From NCBI GenBank assembly GCA_018894105.1, contig CM032117.1, forward strand, positions 36,188,501 to 36,252,500: a stretch of DNA of 64,000 bases, in the 5' to 3' direction. The position numbers and the translations under genes were made by a program. This DNA is from Jacaranda mimosifolia. Its lineage: Eukaryota; Streptophyta; Magnoliopsida; Lamiales; Bignoniaceae. The notes under the pieces are model-generated. The model was not told where the DNA came from, searched no databases, and saw only the letters and a list, made by a program, of their open reading frames with translations. Each line of letters begins with the position of its first letter. Position 1 is the stretch's first letter. This document shows positions 1-10,620 of this stretch, one piece after another.

Positions 1-854
1 GATGCATGTTGGTGGGTGCTTGTTAGAGAACAAAGCATTGAAGACCTGCCCAGAGAATCCATTAGATAGTCGTAGTGGCAAGTTCTCCAGCTTATGCTAG
101 TGCATATAATTCATCATTTGACTTGAGGATCCATTGTAACCTTATGTTTAGGTCCTCATGCTTTGGCTCTTCCCTGGCCACGTAGTAAGTTGCTGGGGTG
201 GAGATTGGGTATGAGCTATTTAGACATAGAGTTTTATGAGATCCAAGATGGGATCCAAATCCTCGTCATTGTGAAGGGCAAGTACATCTCCTATGTATTC
301 TATAATGATCGATTCCATAAAATCCTTGCGCAAGGTAGCATGACAATTTGGAAAATGAGTTTTTCAAAGATGAGGTCATAAAGGGAATCGAACATTGAGA
401 ATAAAGGCATAGTATCGAGGCTATTAGGGAGCCGACAAATATCTTGTCCTATGCCTCTTTCATGGAGATAGGAGACGGAAGGACCATATTTGCATGGCAA
501 GCGTAGAGCTAGAATGGTTTTCCAAAAGCATTCATTTCAGCCAACTAATTGGGCTCCATGGGCTTGAGGTTGGACATCGACCATAGAGATTGGGTACTCT
601 TCAATTAATGAAGATTAATTCAATTGAGTCGATTAGTTTAAAGGAGTTTAAACTAAAGTGAATATTTGATATTCCAAAGTTAGAAAGAATTGTGAGCCCA
701 TGTCCAATAAATGGTAGAACCTAAAGGGTCACACACAAAAGCGAATTGCATATCCTAGGCAATGAAGGAGAATTTTCTAAGAGTTAGAAATATTCACACA
801 TGACCAAATTTGGAGGTGACCAGTTGACACAAATGTTGTAGTCATTTTTGGCTT

Positions 855-1161
855 GATCAATTTAATGGTTAAATTGATCTAATTAATTTAAGAAGTTAAA
901 TTAAGACCAATAATTAAGGAGTTAGTTATTTGATGTCACGTGACTATCAATTGGTCAAGTTAACTTAAGGGGTTAAGTTAACAATTGCTAGCTAAAGGAG
1001 TTTAGCTAATTGACTTAAAGAATTAAGTCAAGATGAATAATTAAATAAAGGAGTTTAATTTAATTAAAATGGAGAATTAATTTTGGAGGAAAAATTCAAA
1101 TGAAAGGTTCATTTGGTGTGACATTAGAATTTATTTGGATTACATTTCATAAGATGAAATG
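855..1161 (+). promoter_or_regulatory. Array of consecutive short hairpins in U3
   Basis: Nine inverted repeats occur in about 310 bp. Perfect arms include 855-865/869-879 (11 bp, loop tgg), 883-891/896-904 (9 bp, loop gaag), 959-968/973-982 (10 bp, loop gggg), 989-996/1001-1008 (8 bp, loop ggag), 1010-1018/1023-1031 (9 bp, loop agaa), 1097-1104/1108-1115 (8 bp, loop agg) and 1143-1150/1154-1161 (8 bp, loop aag). The pair 909-917/922-930 has one mismatch and loop ggag. An imperfect one lies near 1040-1065. Equivalent arrays occur in every LTR of this superfamily in the window. Function is unknown; it lies upstream of the TATA box. Confidence 0.8.
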
Positions 1162-1281
1162 AAGATTGCAAATGTAATTAAAATGCACACATAATTCACA
1201 TTCATGCCAACTTGCAAGGCAAGTGGGCGGTCCCCCAACTTGAGGAAGGTATGATACCACCTTGGCATCACACCATCCTCC

Positions 1282-1301
1282 CTCTATATATAGATATAGA
1301 G
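1282..1301 (+). promoter_or_regulatory. TATA-box palindrome of the LTR promoter
   Basis: Arms CTCTATAT (1282-1289) and ATATAGAG (1294-1301) flank a 4-nt loop and contain TATATA. The position suits an LTR promoter: the hairpin array lies upstream, and a pyrimidine-rich stretch and U5 lie downstream. The same site in element A's LTR (7121-7148) has perfect 12-bp arms. The near-symmetry means a TATA motif is present on both strands. Promoter activity is inferred. Confidence 0.65.
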
Positions 1302-1914
1302 AGGGGTGACCAAATAATAGCAAGACATCACATTCCATGTGAATTAGATTATCTCAAAATTTCCTTGCAATTTTCAAGTGTTGCATGATGTGTTGAAGCT
1401 TCACTTCTCTTCTTCTCTAACCTCCAATTCAAGCCTTCATTCTTGCATGTTCTTCTCTTTATTCTCCATCTAATATTGAGGAGAATTGGTGTTGCATTAG
1501 TGTGTGGATCTTAACATTAGAGGCAAGACAATTGGACTGCTGTGTCTTTTAGAGATCCAGTTTCTGGCAGTAATGTTCAAGCCACTTTTGGAGATCTTTT
1601 TGAGATCTGATTGAGCTCAATTTTAGACTAAAGATATATCGAACATTTGGTGATATTTTGGTGCAAGTTTCACTTAAATCGAAGTTTATTTTCCTGGTCA
1701 AATGTTGATCGGAATCCGCTATGCCGCTAGAAGATAGTTTTTGAGTGTCAAAGGCTTTCTTCTTCCTTCCTTGTTTTTCTGAGAAAAATAGGGTAATTCT
1801 CCATCTAAATCTAAATCAATGACATCTTTAGATCCTTGGTGACATGTGTAGCCCTTTTAATTTCCATTTTTAAAGTTTTGATTATTGGATCCTAGTGCTA
1901 TATGTGACTTCAAG

Positions 1915-1926
1915 TGGCATTGGAGC
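1915..1926 (+). other. Primer-binding site of Copia-1
   Basis: The bases tggcattggagc differ at two positions from the complement of the plant initiator-Met tRNA 3' end (tggtatcagagc). They lie three bases after the LTR end. This is the usual site for minus-strand primer annealing in plant copia elements. Confidence 0.85.
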
Positions 1927-2448
1927 CTTATTCATGCTATGATTTGGATCTTTGATTGATTGATTCATGTGATGAGTTGATCAAAATCACCAAATACTTT
2001 ATCCTTGCTATGGATTGGAGTGTTTGGATGATGTTGTGTGTGACTCGTTGATTGATGAATTGAAATTATGCTAATATGTGTTTTAATATGTTAATTAATA
2101 TGTTGAGCATGTTTTAATTTATAGATGCTAATGTTGAATGTTGATTTGGCATTAGATTATGTTATATGTTTATATAGTATGTTGTAAATGGCCTTAAGGT
2201 GTTTTGGTCATTTGAAGATACAATATGATTGGAGTTTTGTAGGAGATTTTTGAAGAATATGATTCTTACCTAAACTTTTTTTTGAAAGCATGATTGAGCA
2301 CTTGAAATTCCTTTTTTAAAAGGTGTTTTGAATCTAGAATTTCATCTATATTGTGTGATTTAATGTTTAGAATGTGTTCTAAATTTTTTGGTGCACAAAA
2401 ATTGAGCCAAAACTCATTTGACTTGGTGCTGAAATGAAAATAGGGCAT

Positions 2449-2545
2449 GTTGCCCTGCCTGGTCGGGCGCTGGCTGAGCAACGGGTTCGCCAGGCGCGCG
2501 CCCACTGTACGGCAGTATGCCCAGCCTAGGCGAGCAGCGGTCCAG
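2449..2545 (+). other. GC-rich island in the leader
   Basis: A sharp GC-rich block in AT-rich surroundings, with gcgcgcgc-type runs and several possible stems. Blocks of the same kind sit at the same place in the leaders of A (about 13969-14075), C (about 29745-29832) and D (about 39325-39430), but their sequences differ widely. It could be a packaging, dimerisation or translation-control structure. Function is unknown. Confidence 0.6.
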
Positions 2546-3425
2546 TTTGTTTTGGCTTGAATTTGGTTGAATTTTTGCTCCTTTAAGTGACCGAAAGTGT
2601 TTTGCATCACACATCTATACATAATAGATGCACAAATATTGTGCAAGTCCTCAAAATTATGCTTGACATTTTTAATTGCTTTAAAAAATTAGTTAAAGTT
2701 AGTCTTCAACAATGTGGCATAATTGGTATGCTTCATCTTGCTTGGTCAATTAATTGTTTGTGAGATAAGCATTTAATTGTTGGAATTGAATATCAATTCT
2801 TGATTTATTTATTGTTCATTTAAGTGTTGAATGGATGATGAATGAATGGGGATGATCTGAGCATTTAATATTTATTTTATTTGTTTCAAGTTGTTGGAAA
2901 GGGTTGTATTAAATTGGGGCTTACATGCCTCTTAATTTCTATCATGTAAATGTTACGAGAGTAGAATCACTAGAAGTGAGGATTTCTGTTTCATGTAACT
3001 GTTACAAGGAGAAAAGAAGACTATTGGAGACATGAAGACCCAAAAGACCCATGAATGTGTGAGATACACTCATGTAATAGCTAGATTTAATCAACCCACT
3101 TAAAATCAACTAGGTGGTGCACCTGTGGGTCTAAGTGCACCACCTGGTTAGGCTCATGGTCATCCCACCCTAGGAGCATCCTTGGCACATTTACTTATCT
3201 ATGTTTTTCATATCCTATTGATGTATGTGATGTATGGATTAGGATATAGAAAACCTAAATAAGAAGATGAAAATAATGAGATCTTTGCAACCAAGAAAAA
3301 AGCTCCACTTAGAATGTCTAAGTGCTTACAATATTAAGTCAAAGTGGATATAAATTAAAAGGAATTTTATTAATCTATGCCTTCTACCAATAGTATATGC
3401 CATGACGACGCTACTGATTTTGTGT

Positions 3426-3730
3426 GATGGCACTCAGTTACGGGAGTCATACTTAGGAGAAAAGCTATGAGCATATACTTAACATATGATGCACCTTTGA
3501 TTTGAGAACGCCCACTCATTGGCACTCGGTCACAAGGGATGTCGTGATGCCGTCTCAAGTCAAAGTTTGATTTGTAGGTCCAACTTAACACCTAGTAATG
3601 TAGATGGCACACGGTCACGTGGGTTTACATGAAAGTGAGGCAAAATATATCAAGAGTTGCATAAAGATGTAATTAGCAAAGGTTGCTTACCCTTCGACTG
3701 GTTGTGGATGGCACTCGATCATGGGGGTCC
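3426..3730 (+). repeat. Four regularly spaced ~24-bp leader repeats
   Basis: Related copies of a unit resembling tggcactcggtcacgggggt start near 3426, 3519, 3604 and 3707 (steps of about 93, 85 and 103 bp), ending some 200 bp before gag. Element C has four related units near 28863, 28770, 28685 and 28583 (steps 93, 85 and 102 in its own direction). Element A has four near 13080, 12988, 12904 and 12787, and D has at least three. Confidence 0.65.
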
Positions 3731-3932
3731 GCTTCCAAGTCCTTGGAATCTTGATTTTCACTAGGAAGTATGATTTCTCGAATTCTTCTAGGGGGTGAAG
3801 GATTTGATAAAATAGTGGAAAAAAACATGCTTGAAATACCATGAACATGTTTTTTTCAAATATGCATATTCAATCATATACTTATACTATTCTTTTCACC
3901 ACTTGTCGATTTTTGAAATCTTCAAGAACAAA

Positions 3933-4747
3933 ATGGATAGGAATCCACTTCACACGATTTTGGAAACTAATAAACTTACCAGGCCAAACTTCTGCAATTG
4001 GTTAAGAAATCTCAAAATCATTCTTGACTTCAAAAAGAGGACATATGTCCTTTATCAAAGTCCCCAAATATAATGGGTGATGACGCCACTAATGAGGAGC
4101 GTGAAATGTTCACAAAGTTTGGAGAAGATGATCTACAAGTAAGATGACTCATGATGGCTTCATTGACTAATGAGCTCTAAAAGACTTATAAGAATACAAA
4201 GCATGCAAGTGAGATCCTTATGCACCTACAAGAGTTGTATGGTGTACAAATGAAGTATGAAAGGTTTGCTTTGTCTAGAGAGCTCTCTAGATCGAAGATG
4301 GTTGAGGGTTCAAGCGTCCATGACCACAGGCTTAAGATTATCGGACTCGTCAAAAAGCTTGGACAACTAAATGTTGTGATGGACAATGACCTATATGAAG
4401 GTTTGATTCTACAATCATTACCCTCTTCATTCAACCAATTTGTTGTGGACTTTAATATGTCTAAGAAAGAGGTGATGATCAACAAATTGGTGAACATCCT
4501 TGTGACCGCTGAGGTGACTATGAAAAAGGAAAAACCTCATATGCTTGCTTCCACCTCAAAGTCGAAGGGCCCTAGGGGTCCTAAGAGAGGAGGTAAGAAG
4601 AAGAAAAGTTCTTCCTCCAAAGGGAAGTAACCTTTGAAAGGTTCGGAGGGAGTAAAGAAGAAGAAAGAGAATAAAATTGATGCGAGTTGTTTCCATTGTG
4701 GTGAGAAGGGGCATTAGAGAAGGAATTGCAAAACCTACCTTGCAACC
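3933..4747 (+). pseudogene. gag: gag of Copia-1, disrupted
   Basis: Encodes the capsid/nucleocapsid part of a copia polyprotein, which would package element RNA in cytoplasmic particles. The start is the ATG at 3933, followed by copia gag motifs (NKLTRPNFCNWLRNLKIIL). A stop near 4070 and a frameshift break it. The longest continuing stretch is 4220-4630. It ends in a basic lysine-rich segment, then a CCHC zinc knuckle (4688-4729), where a stop falls directly after the His. Element B is inserted just after the knuckle at 4748, and the sequence resumes at 21214 with the protease region. Confidence 0.85.
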
Positions 4748-6530
4748 TTAAGGCAAGTAAAGCACTAGGATCCAATAATAAAACTTCAAAAGCTCAAATT
4801 AAGTAGTGCTTTACAAGTAAATAAGGATCTAAACATGCTTGGGATTCAGATTCGGATGAAGAGTTACCTTGATTAGCAAAATCCAAAGGAAAGATGAAGA
4901 ACACTTCTTTAATCTAGAATCTATCAAATAGTGGCACAACTAGAAGGATGTAACTTTTGCTCCTTGAAGAAGCTACTATGAAAATTTCAGATCAAAACTC
5001 CTTTTGGATCTCCTGGAATAAAATCGCCAAGTCACTGCCCTAACTGGTGGATCTCCAAGGCACAACAATCCTATTGTCTTGCCTCTATCAGTATGATCCA
5101 CACATCAATGTTATTTTCAATTTCTCCTCAATATTAGCTATATATAGAGAGGAGAAATAAGAGCTTGAAGGTTGATTTAGGGGTTGGAGAAGAAAAGAGA
5201 AGTAGAGCTTCAATTTATGAGGCAGCACTTTGAAGGAGGGAAAATGTGAGAATCTAATTCTTCACATGGATTGTGACATAGCCGCCCACTCTCACCTCTA
5301 TATCTATATATAGAGAGGGAGGATGGTGTGATGCTAAGGTTGTGGGGGACAACCCACTTGCTTGCACATTGGCAAATTCAAATTAAAGTTGAATTTTGTG
5401 TGCATTTCAATTACATTTGGAATCTAATTTCAAATTAATTAAATGCCACACCAAATGAGCCTTTCATTTGAATTTTCCCTACAAAAAATGATTCTTCTCA
5501 TTAGTTAAATTAAACATTCTAATTTAATTAATTTAATCCTTGACTTAACTCTTAAGTCAATTAGCTTAACTCTTTAAGCTAAGAATTGTTAACTAACTCT
5601 TTAAGTTAACTTGAACTATTGATGGTCATGTAGCGCCAAATAATTAACTCTTTAGTTACTGGTCTAATTTAACTCCTTAAATATTTGATCAATTTAATAA
5701 TAAGATTAATCAAGCCAAAATTTACCTTAATTTCAGTCACCCCAAATCGGTCACTTGGAGTGAGTTTCTAACACTTAGAAAAATTCCTCTATCATTTAGG
5801 AAATACAATTGGCTTTTGTGTGTGATCCAATTGGTTCTACCATTCATTGGACATGGGCTCACAACTCTTTGTGACTTTTGAATATCATATATTCATTTTA
5901 GTTTAAACTTCTTTAAACTAATCAACTCAATTCAATTAATCTCCATTAATTGAAGAGTACCCAATCTTCATGGTCGATGTCCAACCTTAAGCCCATGGAG
6001 CCCAAATAATTGGTCAAAATGAATACTTTTGGAGAACCATTCTAGCTCTACGTGTACCATGCAAATGCAGTACTTTCATCTCCTATCTCTCGAAAGAGGC
6101 CTAGGCCAAGATATTTGCCGGCTCCCTAACAGCCTCGATACTATGTTTCTATACCCAATGTTGGATTCCCCTTTATGAACTCATCTTTGGAAAGCTCTTT
6201 TTCTAAATTATCATACTACCTTGCGGTAGGATTTTTTGGAATCAATCATTGTAGAATGCATAGGTGATGTACTTGCCCTTCCCAACAACAAGGAGTCGGA
6301 TCCCACCTTGGATCTCACAAACCTCTATGTTTAAGAAGCTCATGCCCAATCACCTTCTGAACAGCCTGCTAAGTGACCAGGGAGGAGTCAAAACATGAAG
6401 ACCTAAACACAAGGTTACCAAGGATCCTTAGGTCAAAGAACTAATTATATGCACTAGCGTAAGTTGGAGAATTTGCCACTATCAACTTGCTACTTCGACA
6501 ATCTAGTGGATTCTCTGGGTCGGCCTTTAG
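4748..6530 (-). repeat. Element B 3' LTR, first segment
   Basis: Reads as reverse complement of the LTR end through most of U3. It contains a TATA palindrome around 5300-5322 and a hairpin array at about 5500-5720, including TTGACTTAA/TTAAGTCAA. It breaks at 6530, where element A begins; the missing remainder continues at 16860. Combined length is about 2.16 kb. Confidence 0.85.
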
Positions 6531-8742
6531 TGAAAGCTAGAGTAGCATTAGGATCCATAAATTAAAAATTCATAAGCTTGAAATTAACTAAGCTACTTCA
6601 GCTCCCAAGGATCTAGATATGCTATAGATCTAGATTAGGATGAAGAATTATAGCTCAAAATCAAGGAAAAGATCAACAATCTCTCACGAGTCCATAAACT
6701 GTCTGGAACTGGCACAGCAGAAAGATGGCAACATTTTCCCAGGCTAAACTGCTTCAAAATTCACAAAATTAAATTTGGAACACCTACACACAAGGGGAAG
6801 CTGCTATGAAAAATTGGAGCCAAAAAGCCTTCCGAATCACTCCAAAACAATTCGCTAACTGGAAGTCGCTATAGGTAGATCTCCAAAACCAAGCAAGTCA
6901 ATCGCCTTGCCTCTATTGATACGATCCACACACCAAACAATCTTTCAATTTCTCCTCACTAGAAGTTGGAGTTAGAGAGGAGAAAATGAGGTAGAGGAGG
7001 CCGATTTTCAGGTTGGGAAGAAGAAGAGATGCAAAGATTAAACATATGGGGAGAGAGATTTTGGAGGGAATGCAAGAATCTAATTCTCACACTTTCAGTA
7101 ATGCTTCTTTGAATTTTACACACCCTCTATATCTATATATAGAGGGTGGAAGGTGTGATGCTAGTTGGCATCACACCTTTGTCAAGGTGACCACCCAAGT
7201 GGCATGCCAAGTTGGCAAAATTCAAATTCAAGTCTTACTTGAATTTCAAGTGCATTTCAATTTCATTTGGAATCTAATTCCAAATTAATTAAGATGCTAA
7301 TTTAAATGAACCCTTCATTTAAATTTTCCATCCAAAACGTAGTCTTCCCATTAATTAAATTAAACCCTTTAATTTAATTAATCAACCTTTGATTTAACTC
7401 TTAAATCAAACAAGCTTAACTCCTAAGCTTAAATTAGTCAACTTAACTCTTTAAGTCAACTTGCCCAATTGATGGTCAACATGGTACCAAATAATTAACA
7501 CCTTAATTATTGGCCTAATTTAACTCTTAAATTAGTTGATTAATTTAACAATTAAATTAATCAAACCAAAATTGATTGTTAGATTAGATCCTTGGAAATC
7601 GATCACCAAAGGGTGAATTTTCTAACACTTAGAAAATTGCTCTACCAATTTTGGAAGCTATTTGGCTTTTCTATGTGACCTAATAGGTTCTACCATTCAT
7701 TGGACATAGGTTCACAACTCTTTGTGACTTTTGAATATCTTATATTCATTTTAGTCTAAAAATCCTTTTAAACTAATCGACTCGATTCAATTAATCTCAT
7801 TAATTGAAGAGTACCCAATCTCCATGGTCGATATCCAACCTCAATCCCATGGAGCCTAACTAATTAGCCAACACGAATATTTTGGAGAACCATCATAGCT
7901 CTATGCGTACCATGCAAATACAGTCCTTCCGTCTCCTATCTCCCGAAAGAGGCCTAGGGCAACATATTTGTCGGCTCCCTAATTTATATCTATTCCCAAT
8001 GTTCGATTCCCTTATATGACCTTACCTTTGGAAAACTCCTTTTCCAAATTGAGACACCACCTTGCACAAGGTTTTCTTGGAACCGATCATTATAGAACAC
8101 AGAGGAGATGCACTCGCCCTTCACAAAAGCGAAGAGTCGGATTCTATCTTGGATCTCACAAACATCCATGCCAAGTAGCTCATACCCAACCTCAACCCGA
8201 AAGACCCGCTAAGCGGTCAAGAAAGAGCCAAAGCATGAGGATCGGACACAAGGTTACCATGGATCCTCAGGTCATAGGACTAATAATATGCACTAGCGTA
8301 AACAGGAGAATTAACCACTACCGACTTGCCACTACGGCTATCTAGTAGATTCTCTGGAAGGTCTTCAGTGCCTTGTTCTCTAACAAGCACCCACTAACAT
8401 ACACCTATATCTCATTTAGATTACTCATGGAACGGAGCAATATCTAACTCTTGGATTTATGCATTGGTAATGCAAGTCTATTCGAATCTTAGATGCCCCA
8501 TCTCTTAAGATCCTATGACTTGGAAGATTTAAGATCATAACCGTGTAAAACTTATTCCATGGTCACCAAACCAAGTCCCGTAGTCATGTGTGATCTAAGG
8601 GCTTCATCCAAATGCAAGTGAAGTGATATAAACTATAAGATGAAGGTGGGCAAATGAAGAATATCATTCAATCAAGATTATTTTACAAGGAAATAGCTTT
8701 TACAAGGCTAATCTAATTGGCTTACTGGGCACTATTCCAACA
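6531..8742 (-). repeat. Element A 3' LTR
   Basis: 2,212 bp, bounded by TG...CA, and paired with 14593-16854. It contains a TATA-centred palindrome with 12-bp arms (7121-7132/7137-7148) and a second hairpin, AGGTGTGATGC/GCATCACACCT (7151-7161/7168-7178). A hairpin array spans 7265-7562, with a 15-bp perfect stem at 7350-7364/7368-7382. The LTR end nearest the PBS (ggatcc region, 6531-6560) differs in detail from that of Copia-1, so A is a separate subfamily. Confidence 0.9.
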
Positions 8743-8758
8743 ATCTCTCACTTGCCCT
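8743..8758 (-). other. Polypurine tract of element A
   Basis: On the minus strand this is agggcaagtgagagat, directly abutting the 3' LTR TG. Matching tracts precede the 3' LTRs of B (17232-17247), C (24552-24567) and Copia-1 (34477-34489). It primes plus-strand DNA synthesis. Confidence 0.8.
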
Positions 8759-9450
8759 AAAGCCAATGCCCCATGGCTTTGAGACCCATCTTCTCAAGAT
8801 GTTCTTCAAAGACCTTTTGTGTTAGAGGTTTAGTTAGTGGATCTGCTATACTCTCTTTCGAGGTAACTCTCTCCACTCAGATGTCACCTCTATGAATGAT
8901 CTCTGGATTAAATGATATTACCTCAAAATGTGCTTGGATTTATGATGAGATCTTAGCTATTTAGCTTGCGCTACCACCCCGATATTGTCACAAAAGACAA
9001 CAACTGGCTCACCAATGCTAGGCACTACATTCCACTCTTGAATGAAACTTTTCATCCAAACATATTCCTTTGCAGCTTTTGAAGCCACAATATATTCTGC
9101 TTCAGTGGTGGAATCGACCGTGGTGCCTTGTTTGGAACTGTTTCAATTCACCGCGCCGCGATTGATGCAAAATATAAATCCGAAAATGGAATTGAGGTCA
9201 TTTATATTGGATTTGAAACTTGAATCTGAAAGCCCTTCTAGTTTCAATTCTCCATTGTCGTATACTAAAAATAAGTCCTTAGTCATTCTCAAGTACTTAA
9301 AAATTGCTTTTATGGCTATCCAGTGACTCTCACTGGGATTGGATTGGAACCTACTTATAACACTTAGCGAGTGTGCCACATCTGGCCTTGTACATTGAAC
9401 TGTATACACTATTCTACCAATGACGGAGGTATAAGGTATGTGAGACATCC
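8759..9450 (-). pseudogene. RNase H domain of element A, disrupted
   Basis: The reverse strand encodes the C-terminal RNase H of the copia polyprotein, which removes RNA from the RNA:DNA hybrid. The segment 9143-9448 reads MSHIPYTSVIGRIVYTVQC, ARPDVAHSL-type, and then the LKYLRMTKDLFLVYD block typical of plant copia RT/RNase H connections. Downstream pieces carry VFCDNN-like and AKE-RSHQ-like signatures, but in shifted frames. Broken by stops and indels. Confidence 0.8.
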
Positions 9451-10260
9451 TTCATTTCTTTTCCTCAGCCTTGGGGGCCATAGACTTTGAGAGACGAATG
9501 CTATGTCCCATGGGAATAAATCCCTTCTTAGATTCTTCCATGCTAAACCTATTTAGTATCTTGTCAATGTACGGGGTCTGGGATAGCCCTAGCATCCTCT
9601 TAGATCTATCTCTATAGATAAGTATTCCTAATACGTAGGATGCTTTTTGCAAATCCTTCATGGAGAATTGTGTAGATAACCATGCTTTAGTACACTCTAA
9701 CATTCCTACGTCATTCCCCATGAGAAGGATGTTATCGACATAAAGCACATTAAACTGTAGTGAACTCCTACTATCCTTCTTGTACATACAGGGTTTATAC
9801 ACATTTTTTACAAAGCCAAACGATTTGACCGTTTTGTCAAAACATAAGTTCCAACTTCGGGACGCTTGTTCGAGTCCATAAATGGATATCTAGAGTTTGC
9901 AAATCTTTTGTTCACTCCCCTTGGATGTAAAACCTTGTGGTTGCTCCATATTGATTTCTTCTTCAATGTCGCCACTGAGGAAAGCAATTTTCACATCCAT
10001 TTTCCATATCTCTTAGTCATAATATGCGGCTATGGTAAGCAAAATCTGAATGGACTTAGGCATAGCAACTGGTGAAAAGGTTTCCTCGAAATCAATACCA
10101 GGTCTTTGAGTGTAACCCTTTGCCACTAGTCGCGCCTTAAAAGTCACTACTTCTCCATCTATTCCAAGCTTTTGCTTATAGATCTACTTACAACCAATGA
10201 GAACTATTCCCTTTGGTGGATATACCAAAGTCTATACTTTATTTAAGTACATGGAGTCCA
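9451..10260 (-). pseudogene. Reverse transcriptase of element A; active site changed to YVDN
   Basis: A readable stretch (9452-9802) contains the RT catalytic region. The YVDD motif reads Tyr-Val-Asp-Asn (codons at 9731-9742), followed by ILLMGND and later IYRDRSKRMLGLSQTPYIDK, all characteristic of plant copia RT. Loss of the second catalytic Asp would abolish polymerase activity by family knowledge. The upstream RT part (9803-10260) is recognisable but frameshifted. It lies between the linker/integrase and RNase H in normal order. Confidence 0.85.
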
Positions 10261-10620
10261 TTTTGGATCTCATGGATTCAAGCCAATGTCCCGAATCTAT
10301 GTCCATTATAGCTTCCTCATTGGTCTTTGAATCATCATCTGATTGGCCCGTCTCATGAAGGAATCCGAACCTTTCGGGTTGTTTCTTGGTTCGGTCCGAC
10401 CTATGTAGAGGTTGTGTACAAGGATTTCCTTGCTTGCTTATTTCCACCACTTGTTGGATTTCATGATCATCTTGAACTTCATCAAGCTCACCAACAACAC
10501 GATTTCTATCTAATAGAAATTATTTTTTCAGAAAGTGGGTGTTACTCGATACAAACATCTTTTATTCCGAGGGATCATAAAAGTGGTAACCCACAGACTT
10601 TCTAGGGTATCCCACAGACT
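10261..10620 (-). pseudogene. Integrase-RT linker of element A
   Basis: Part of the polyprotein between the integrase C-terminus and RT. The segment 10232-10450 reads QPLHRSDRTKKQPERFGFLHE followed by a SDDDSKTNEEA acidic stretch and ESMRSKMDSMYLNKV. This matches the conserved R-RS-R..P-RYGFL linker and the start of RT in plant copia elements. Frame breaks occur on both sides. Confidence 0.75.

Larger units (their letters stand above)
1..1912 (+). repeat. 5' LTR of Copia-1, lacking its first ~350 bp
   Basis: Aligns colinearly with 34842-36763, the 3' LTR, so the LTR start lies upstream of the window. It ends in CA at 1912, three bases before a tRNA-Met-type PBS. Within it are a hairpin array (855-1161), a TATA-centred palindrome (1282-1301), a pyrimidine-rich stretch after the TATA (about 1400-1470) and an AT-rich U5 end. 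No long ORF in it looks like a real gene. Confidence 0.88.
1913..3932 (+). other. Untranslated leader of Copia-1
   Basis: About 2 kb between PBS and gag with no credible ORF. It holds a GC-rich island (about 2449-2545) in otherwise AT-rich sequence, and four regularly spaced repeats of about 24 bp (3426-3730). Homologous leaders occur in elements A (12602-14578), C (28380-30328) and D (36764-37051 plus 39304-40709). Leader length is unusually large for copia elements. Short ORFs on either strand here look like chance. Confidence 0.75.

Noticed and set aside
855..1161. CRISPR-like array
   Set aside because: The units are palindromes of different sequence, without constant repeats or unique spacers, and the DNA is plant nuclear.
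2266..2646. 126-codon minus-strand ORF in the Copia-1 leader
   Set aside because: It spans the GC-rich island and AT-rich leader, has no recognisable motif, and is not conserved in the leaders of A, C or D.
7013..7288. ORFs within the LTR around the TATA palindrome (also 15083-15370)
   Set aside because: They occur in both element A LTRs simply because the LTRs are copies; they read through the palindromes and are broken in other LTRs.
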